Part shown: positions 6,866-10,319 of the stretch, in pieces
Layout of the letters: each line of letters starts with the position of its first letter
Position numbering within the stretch: the first letter of the stretch is position 1
NCBI GenBank assembly: GCA_030052355.1
Contig: JASIGS010000530.1
Location: forward strand, 1-10,319
Source: Streptosporangiaceae bacterium
Lineage (GTDB): Bacteria > Actinomycetota > Actinomycetes > Streptosporangiales > Streptosporangiaceae
Length of the DNA stretch: 10,319 bases
Direction: 5' to 3'
Notes under the pieces: model-generated
The model's database searches: none
What the model saw: the letters and a program-made list of their open reading frames with translations, nothing else
Told to the model about the DNA's origin: nothing
Position numbers and translations under genes: made by a program

Positions 6866-7225
6866 TTACATCGCCGGGCTTCGGTCGAGAGCCGCGTTTC
6901 CCGGTGCGTCGTAGACCTGCGAGACATCCCTCGCCAGCATGAGTACGTCGTGCAACTGCCCTTGGGTGAGTAGTTCATGCACTTCAACGGCAGTGAAGGA
7001 GCCCGTCGTGGCCATCGCCGTGATTACTGCTGCCGCACTCACGGAATCGGGCAGATCTGCAACCGCGAACGCGGTGCAGTTTTCAACGTCCCAGTACATG
7101 CTCTCCAGGCATCCGCCCAGCGACTCCACCAGTGAGCGCGCCGCTCCGACCCGGTCATCCGCGACTTTGATCATCCGCGCCCACGAACCGCCGGAGTACT
7201 TGGCCTGGACTAGAAACTTACTCAT
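6866..7225 (-). CDS. GYD domain protein
   Basis: 119 residues. Residues 2-87 fit the GYD domain (a dimeric alpha/beta-barrel fold): MSKFLVQAKYSGGSW, then AARSLVESLGG, SMYWDVENCTAFAVADLPD, SAAAVITAMATTGSFTAVEV and HELLT. Biochemical function is unknown for most members. The tail (88-119, LHDVLMLARDVSQVYD) is longer than in many members. ATG at 7225 has GGGGGG 5 nt upstream, a moderate ribosome binding site. Codon third positions are visibly less GC-biased than in neighbours (for example AGT, TTT, CTA, GTA, GAA, CAA and TTG occur), which may reflect later acquisition or low expression. It lies 78 bp upstream of the JetD-like gene on the same strand, so read-through is possible, although that gene appears to have its own promoter. 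Confidence 0.8.
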   Translation of the reverse strand: MSKFLVQAKYSGGSWARMIKVADDRVGAARSLVESLGGCLESMYWDVENCTAFAVADLPDSVSAAAVITAMATTGSFTAVEVHELLTQGQLHDVLMLARDVSQVYDAPGNAALDRSPAM

Positions 7226-7255
7226 GACGCCCCCCGTGCCAACGAATCGACACCC

Positions 7256-7276
7256 TCGCGGTCAATAGAACCGCGA
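7256..7276. repeat. Perfect 7-bp inverted repeat upstream of the GYD gene
   Basis: TCGCGGT and ACCGCGA flank a 7-nt spacer. On the minus strand the right arm overlaps a TTGACC that resembles a -35 element, 31-50 bp upstream of the GYD ATG. It could be an operator for the GYD gene or a small RNA hairpin. No regulator can be named. Confidence 0.4.
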
Positions 7277-7293
7277 AAGGAGTGCGCCGCACA

Positions 7294-7315
7294 GATGACC
7301 AAAGTCACCGTCATC
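7294..7315. repeat. Nested inverted repeat upstream of the GYD gene
   Basis: GATGAC (7294-7299) and GTCATC (7310-7315) form 6-bp arms around 10 nt. A second, inner palindrome, TGAC-caaa-GTCA, spans 7296-7307. It lies 69-90 bp before the GYD start. A dimeric regulator binding site is possible, but chance is not excluded at this length. Confidence 0.25.
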
Positions 7316-7454
7316 GCGACGAGTGTCAGCAAGAGCCCGTTCGCGTCCGCGCAGGCGGGCCCGCACGGGCGACAGCGAGCTGGCGGCTATCTGTGCACCG
7401 GACTTCCCAATCTACGCATAACAGGTCAAGGCCAATTACTCCTAAAGTTCCGGC

Positions 7455-7895
7455 TCAGGAGATGCAGAATTCGTTTCCTTCAGGGTCCGCCATTGTCACC
7501 CAGGTATGCGGGCCCTGCTGACCGTCGTGCAGGAAGGTGGCACCCCGGGCGATCAGCTTCTCCTGCTGCTCGCGGACGTGCTCCTGGCCCACCCACACGT
7601 CCAGGTGCCACCGGTTCTTGACGGTCTTCGCCTCCGGCACGGTCTGGAAGATGATCCTCCTGCGATGCCCGCTGGGAAGCGGTCCGCCGGGGTGCTTGAT
7701 GGCGGCGCCTTCGCTCCAGACCAGCCTGCCGTTGTGCATTGCGGTGTCGGCTTCGGTCGCATAGCCCTCGGCGATCATCCGGCGGATGAAGTCCGCGTCC
7801 GACTCCTCCACCTCCCAGCCGAGGGTCTCGGCCCACCAGTCGGCGAGACCGTGGGCATCCACGCAGTCGACAGCGACCTGGAAGTCATAGGCCAC
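7455..7895 (-). CDS. VOC family (glyoxalase/bleomycin resistance-like) protein
   Basis: 146 residues with the Glyoxalase_6-type layout: AYDFQVAVDCVDAHGLADWW at the start, ETLGWEV, IIFQTVPEAKTVKNRWHLDV (82-100, putative metal ligand H97) and ADPEGNEFCIS at the end (136-146, E142 the likely second metal ligand). Such proteins bind a divalent metal and a small molecule; the substrate is not predictable. The frame is open upstream to 8111, but that part is antisense-like low-complexity within the DinB gene. GTG at 7895 gives the proper domain start, and GGAAGG lies 9 nt upstream. It overlaps the end of the DinB gene by 11 nt, a strong sign of translational coupling in one operon. Confidence 0.88.
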   Translation of the reverse strand: MAYDFQVAVDCVDAHGLADWWAETLGWEVEESDADFIRRMIAEGYATEADTAMHNGRLVWSEGAAIKHPGGPLPSGHRRRIIFQTVPEAKTVKNRWHLDVWVGQEHVREQQEKLIARGATFLHDGQQGPHTWVTMADPEGNEFCIS

Positions 7896-8457
7896 GGGAG
7901 TCACCCTTCCATGCGTACAGGTCGCGGAGCAGCGCGATCTCCGCGCCGTGGTGAACGGCCTCCCGGTGGATGTGCAGCACGAGCGCGGCCATCGGGCACT
8001 CGGCGTACTCCTCCCACGCCGGGCCGAGCGGACGAGCCAGGCCCTGCTCGCCGAGCGAGCGCACGCCTGCGATCCAGCGGTCGTGCTGCTCGTCGAGCTG
8101 GCGCAGAGCACCGGCCGCGGTGTCCGCGTACTCCCAGCTCGGATAGTCGGCGGCCGGCCCGCCGAAAAAGAAGGCGTTCTTAGCGGCGAAGACGGCGACG
8201 ACGATGTGCGCGAGCCGCCAGGCGATGGTGGTGACCGGCTCGGGGTCGTGCGGTGGCAGCGCGTAATCCATCACGTAGTCGCCAGCCCCTACCGCCAGCG
8301 GCGTCGTGGCGTCCGCTCTGCTGCGGACGCTCCAGCTGCCGGGAACGGGCTCCCAGAAGTATTCGGCGTCGGACAGCCCTTCCAGCCTGGGGCGTAGCTG
8401 GTTCAGCCAGTGCCCCTCGAGCTGTTCGACCAGCTGTGCGTTCCAGTCGATATCCAT
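7885..8457 (-). CDS. DinB family protein (DinB_2-like four-helix protein)
   Basis: 190 residues of the DinB/YfiT-like four-helix bundle superfamily. This is unrelated to DNA polymerase IV despite the name. The likely metal ligands are H84 (WRLAHI) and the cluster HIHREAVHHGAEI (162-174: H162, H164, H169, H170), followed by LLRDLYAW. Family members include metal-dependent thiol transferases (mycothiol or bacillithiol) and many unknowns; a thiol-dependent detoxification role is possible but inferred. ATG at 8457 is preferred over the TTG at 8466. No Shine-Dalgarno is visible and TAGCTT ends 7 nt upstream, so the mRNA is probably leaderless. The stop lies inside the start region of the VOC gene, and the two form an operon divergent from the WYL regulator. 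Confidence 0.88.
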   Translation of the reverse strand: MDIDWNAQLVEQLEGHWLNQLRPRLEGLSDAEYFWEPVPGSWSVRSRADATTPLAVGAGDYVMDYALPPHDPEPVTTIAWRLAHIVVAVFAAKNAFFFGGPAADYPSWEYADTAAGALRQLDEQHDRWIAGVRSLGEQGLARPLGPAWEEYAECPMAALVLHIHREAVHHGAEIALLRDLYAWKGDSRGL

Positions 8458-8464
8458 GTCGACC

Positions 8465-8487
8465 AAGCTAGACCGCTATGCGGACAG
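8465..8487 (-). promoter_or_regulatory. Candidate promoter of the DinB-VOC operon, weakly RecA-NDp-like
   Basis: The minus strand reads CTGTCCGCA, 8 nt, TAGCTT. The -10 is a perfect TANNNT, 7 nt before the DinB ATG (leaderless). The upstream element shares TGTC and one G with tTGTCRGTG (5 of 9) at exact N8 spacing. The -10 assignment is fair; the damage-promoter resemblance is weak and could be chance. Confidence 0.35.
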
Positions 8488-8521
8488 AATCAGTCCTCAA
8501 TTGCTGGCAGACTCAGGATTC
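8482..8521. promoter_or_regulatory. Inverted repeats in the DinB / WYL regulator divergent spacer
   Basis: Two imperfect symmetries lie between the divergent genes: GGAC (8482-8485) with GTCC (8493-8496), and GAATC (8487-8491) with GATTC (8517-8521), the latter directly abutting the WYL start codon. These are reasonable candidates for the binding site of the WYL protein acting on itself and on the DinB-VOC operon. Short arms make this tentative. Confidence 0.25.
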
Positions 8522-9469
8522 GTGCTGGAAACATCCGCGAGACTGCTGCGGCTGCTGTCCCTGCTGCAGGCGCGCCCGCAGTGGGCAGGCGCCGAGCTAG
8601 CCGCCCGGCTGGAAGTAACGCCGCGGACATTGCGCCGCGACGTGGCCAAGCTGCGCAGTCTCGGGTATCCCGTGCACGCCGTGCCCGGCGTGGCAGGCGG
8701 CTACCGGCTCGCCGCGGGCACCGCGCTGCCGCCACTGCTGCTCGACGACGAGGAGGCCGTCGCGGTGGCGCTGAGCCTGCGGACGGCCGCGAGCCACGCG
8801 GTGCGCGGGGTCGGGGAGGCGTCGGTCCGGGCGCTGGCCAAGCTTGAGCAGGTGCTGCCGTCCCGGCTGCGAGAGCGCGCCGCCGCCATCGGCGCGGTCA
8901 CCGTCCCCCTCACCGGCCCCGGTCCGGTCGTGGACGCCGACGTGCTCACCGCGATCGCGCGTGCCTGCCGCAACCTGGAGCGGCTGGAGTTCGGCTACCG
9001 CCCTGGCCACGACGGCGAGCTCGCCGTGCGCCGGGTCGAGCCACATCGGCTGGTCCAGGCTGGTTACCGCTGGTATCTGGTCGCGCGCGACCTCGACCGG
9101 GATGACTGGCGCACGTTCCGGGCCGACCGGATCGAGCTGCCACGGCTGACTGGCGCCCGGTTCGTGCCACGGGATCCGCCGGACGCTGCCGCGTTTGTCG
9201 CGAGGTCGGTAACGACAGCGCCCTACCGGTACCAGGCCCGAGTGCACGTGCACGCGCCGGCCACGGCGATCGCCCAGCTAGTGCCCCCGACAACCGGCAT
9301 CGTTGAGCCCCGGGCGGACGGCACCTGCGTGCTCACCAGTGGATCCGACTCGCTCATGGCGATAGCCTTCCACCTCGCCGAGCTTGACCGCGACTTCACG
9401 GTGCTGGGACCGCCCGAGCTGATCGACCGGGTTCGTGCCCTGGCTGCCCGGTTCGGCCGGGCTGGCTAA
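8522..9469 (+). CDS. HTH/WYL-domain transcriptional regulator
   Basis: 315 residues. The N-terminal winged HTH (1-65) has WAGAELAARLEVTPRTLRRD and GYPVHAVPGVAGGYRL, typical of HTH_11. After it comes ALPPLLLDDEEAVAVALSL, a hallmark linker of actinobacterial WYL regulators. The WYL domain follows (about 138-207, with W184-Y185-L186 in GYRWYLVARD and FRADRI), then a WCX-type C-terminal domain (about 235-315). WYL domains sense ligands, in some cases nucleic acid as in PafBC; the ligand here is unknown. The frame is open from 8306, but GTG at 8522 begins LETSARLLRLLSLLQ as homologues do. An ATG at 8456 is possible, but it would overlap the DinB start codon. It is divergent from DinB-VOC and probably regulates it. 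It converges on the methyltransferase gene with 14 bp between them. Confidence 0.92.
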   Translation: MLETSARLLRLLSLLQARPQWAGAELAARLEVTPRTLRRDVAKLRSLGYPVHAVPGVAGGYRLAAGTALPPLLLDDEEAVAVALSLRTAASHAVRGVGEASVRALAKLEQVLPSRLRERAAAIGAVTVPLTGPGPVVDADVLTAIARACRNLERLEFGYRPGHDGELAVRRVEPHRLVQAGYRWYLVARDLDRDDWRTFRADRIELPRLTGARFVPRDPPDAAAFVARSVTTAPYRYQARVHVHAPATAIAQLVPPTTGIVEPRADGTCVLTSGSDSLMAIAFHLAELDRDFTVLGPPELIDRVRALAARFGRAG

Positions 9470-9481
9470 GCCGGTGCCGGC
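9470..9481. terminator. Short hairpin between convergent WYL and methyltransferase genes
   Basis: GCCGG-tg-CCGGC lies immediately after the WYL stop, just before the convergent methyltransferase stop. The stem is short with a 2-nt loop; on the plus strand TTTTG follows shortly (9488-9492). It could act as a weak bidirectional terminator. Confidence 0.25.
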
Positions 9482-9483
9482 GG

Positions 9484-10278
9484 TCAGTTTTGCTTGGTGG
9501 CGGGCTCGTCGGACTGCTCGGGGTCGTCCTTCACCCGGGCGACCGCGATCACCGACTGCCCGAACGGCGGCCGGTTGCCCAGCAGCCGCTCGGCCAACCG
9601 CACCACCGGCACCACGATCCGGTCATAGAAACTGATCGTGCCGCCCATCGACGGCTGCCGCCGCAGCAAGCTGGTCCACCCGTAATAACACAGCAGGCCC
9701 AGCGAATTGGCGTACCGGACCTCCACGACCTCCAGCCCGGCCTCGGTCAGCGCCTTGCTCATCGTCTTGCGGGTGTACCGCCGCACATGCCCGGTCGCGA
9801 TATCCACCGGGCTCATCGCGAACATGAACGCCGGGCACACCAGCACGATGTACCCCTCCGGCCGCACCAGCCGCGCCATGCTCCGCAACGCCCCCACATG
9901 ATCATCAATGTGCTCCAGCACGTTATACGACACCAGGCACGAATGATCAGCACGCTCAGTCGTCGGCAGCAGCAACTGCCGCACCGTCACCGTCGGGTAA
10001 GCGGCCATAATCTCCCGCAACTGCCCGAACAACACCGGATCAGCCTCCGTCGCGGTGAACTTCTCCACCCGCGGAACCCACTCCAGCGCGTAATCCCCCA
10101 GCCCGCTGCCCACCTCGATCGGATGCTCGCCCAGGTACGGCCGCGCGAACCCCGCGAACCAACGCCGGTGATTGGCGCACTCCGCCAGCGCCTCCAGGAC
10201 CACATGCTGCGTCTGCCGGTCACCCCGCAGCTGCTCCACGTCCACCGCGCCAGCACCCTCCCGACGCACCACTTCCAC
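9484..10278 (-). CDS. Class I SAM-dependent methyltransferase
   Basis: 264 residues with a Rossmann methyltransferase core. Motif I is IEVGSGLGDYA (54-64), the acidic residue ending strand 2 is E78 (TATEADP), the post-II motif is SYNVLEHIDD (117-126), and LVRPEGYIVLVCPA follows (137-150). ATGHVRRYTRKTM (161-173) is the GHxRRY signature common in methyltransferases encoded near glycosyltransferases and polyprenyl-sugar genes. The C-terminal part (about 190-248) has a hydrophobic stretch, LGLLCYYGWTSLL, and PPFGQSVIAVARV. The substrate is unknown; a glycan or glycolipid is plausible from family context but no such neighbours are visible. GTG at 10278 is chosen because GAGG lies 7 nt upstream; a GTG at 10272 is also possible. 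The Asp/Glu/Gln-rich tail is probably disordered. Confidence 0.88.
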   Translation of the reverse strand: MEVVRREGAGAVDVEQLRGDRQTQHVVLEALAECANHRRWFAGFARPYLGEHPIEVGSGLGDYALEWVPRVEKFTATEADPVLFGQLREIMAAYPTVTVRQLLLPTTERADHSCLVSYNVLEHIDDHVGALRSMARLVRPEGYIVLVCPAFMFAMSPVDIATGHVRRYTRKTMSKALTEAGLEVVEVRYANSLGLLCYYGWTSLLRRQPSMGGTISFYDRIVVPVVRLAERLLGNRPPFGQSVIAVARVKDDPEQSDEPATKQN

Positions 10279-10305
10279 CCGGCTACCTCACAATCAGGGA
10301 TCAGC

Positions 10306-10319
10306 GGGCCGACCGGCCC
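10306..10319. repeat. GC-rich inverted repeat at the window edge
   Basis: GGGCCG-ac-CGGCCC is a perfect 6-bp inverted repeat ending at the last base, 28 bp upstream of the methyltransferase start. It may be part of a hairpin at the end of an upstream gene, but it is cut by the window and GC-rich palindromes of this size are common here. Confidence 0.25.

Larger units (their letters stand above)
7226..7454. other. 229-bp spacer between GYD and VOC genes with no convincing gene
   Basis: This stretch separates the end of the VOC gene from the start of the GYD gene and should hold the VOC terminator and the GYD promoter. Its right half (about 7390-7454) is less GC-rich than the rest of the window. 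Two palindromes occur (7256-7276 and 7294-7315). I see no U-tract terminator. Two overlapping plus-strand frames (GTG at 7282, ATG at 7295) run into the antisense of VOC, and their products look like low-complexity shadow sequence. Confidence 0.55.

Noticed and set aside
7282..7621. Small plus-strand genes starting at 7282 or 7295 after AAAGGAG
   Set aside because: The AAAGGAG is badly placed for either start (overlapping the GTG at 7282, 12 nt from the ATG at 7295), the products show no family features, and both frames run antisense into the VOC gene.
7885..8457. DNA polymerase IV, suggested by the DinB name
   Set aside because: The protein is a 190-residue four-helix DinB/YfiT-type protein with a His cluster, not a Y-family polymerase.
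1..10319. CRISPR arrays, tRNA genes, insertion sequences, riboswitches
   Set aside because: No regularly spaced repeats, no tRNA-like cloverleaf, no transposase frame and no recognisable riboswitch were seen on reading both strands; short RNAs cannot be excluded by eye.

Overview
The window comes from a high-GC actinobacterium. Coding strands are strongly GC-rich at third positions. It has an F420-type LLM oxidoreductase, a ppk-mutT1 pair arranged as in mycobacteria, WYL and DinB/VOC genes, and several starts that look leaderless (a TANNNT-like hexamer 6-7 nt before ATG/GTG with no Shine-Dalgarno). I cannot name a genus. No tRNA, rRNA, CRISPR, transposase or phage gene was seen.

Layout. 2-121 (+): the last 39 codons of an unidentified gene. 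130-480 (-) and 592-1110 (+): a divergent pair, a small Cys-rich DUF2695 protein and an O6-methylguanine-DNA methyltransferase (ogt). The 111-bp spacer carries a good match to the actinobacterial RecA-independent damage promoter (PafBC type) facing DUF2695 and a weaker one at the same spacing facing ogt. 1175-2194 and 2242-4515 (-): a NUDIX plus histidine-phosphatase protein (MutT1 type) downstream of polyphosphate kinase ppk, probably one transcript. 4565-5491 (+): an LLM-class F420-dependent oxidoreductase, divergent from ppk. 5462-6787 (-): a TIGR02679/DUF2399 protein, the JetD-like nuclease subunit of Wadjet systems, here without jetA, jetB or jetC in the window and with apparently damaged Toprim residues. 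6866-7225 (-): a GYD-domain protein of less GC-biased codon use. 7226-7454: no convincing gene, two palindromes. 7455-7895 and 7885-8457 (-): an overlapping DinB-family/VOC gene pair, divergent from a WYL-domain regulator (8522-9469, +). 9484-10278 (-): a class I SAM methyltransferase.

How the genes may work together. Much of the first 7 kb bears on nucleic-acid integrity: direct alkyl reversal (ogt), nucleotide-pool cleaning (mutT1), a JetD-type DNA protein, and a possibly damage-induced DUF2695 gene. The DinB/VOC pair and the divergent WYL regulator form a second small module, perhaps thiol- or small-molecule-related stress handling. No complete new multigene system can be shown. The best candidate for something new is the solitary JetD-like gene, whose Toprim site seems to have lost the glutamate and one aspartate and which may have been repurposed as a non-cutting DNA-binding protein.
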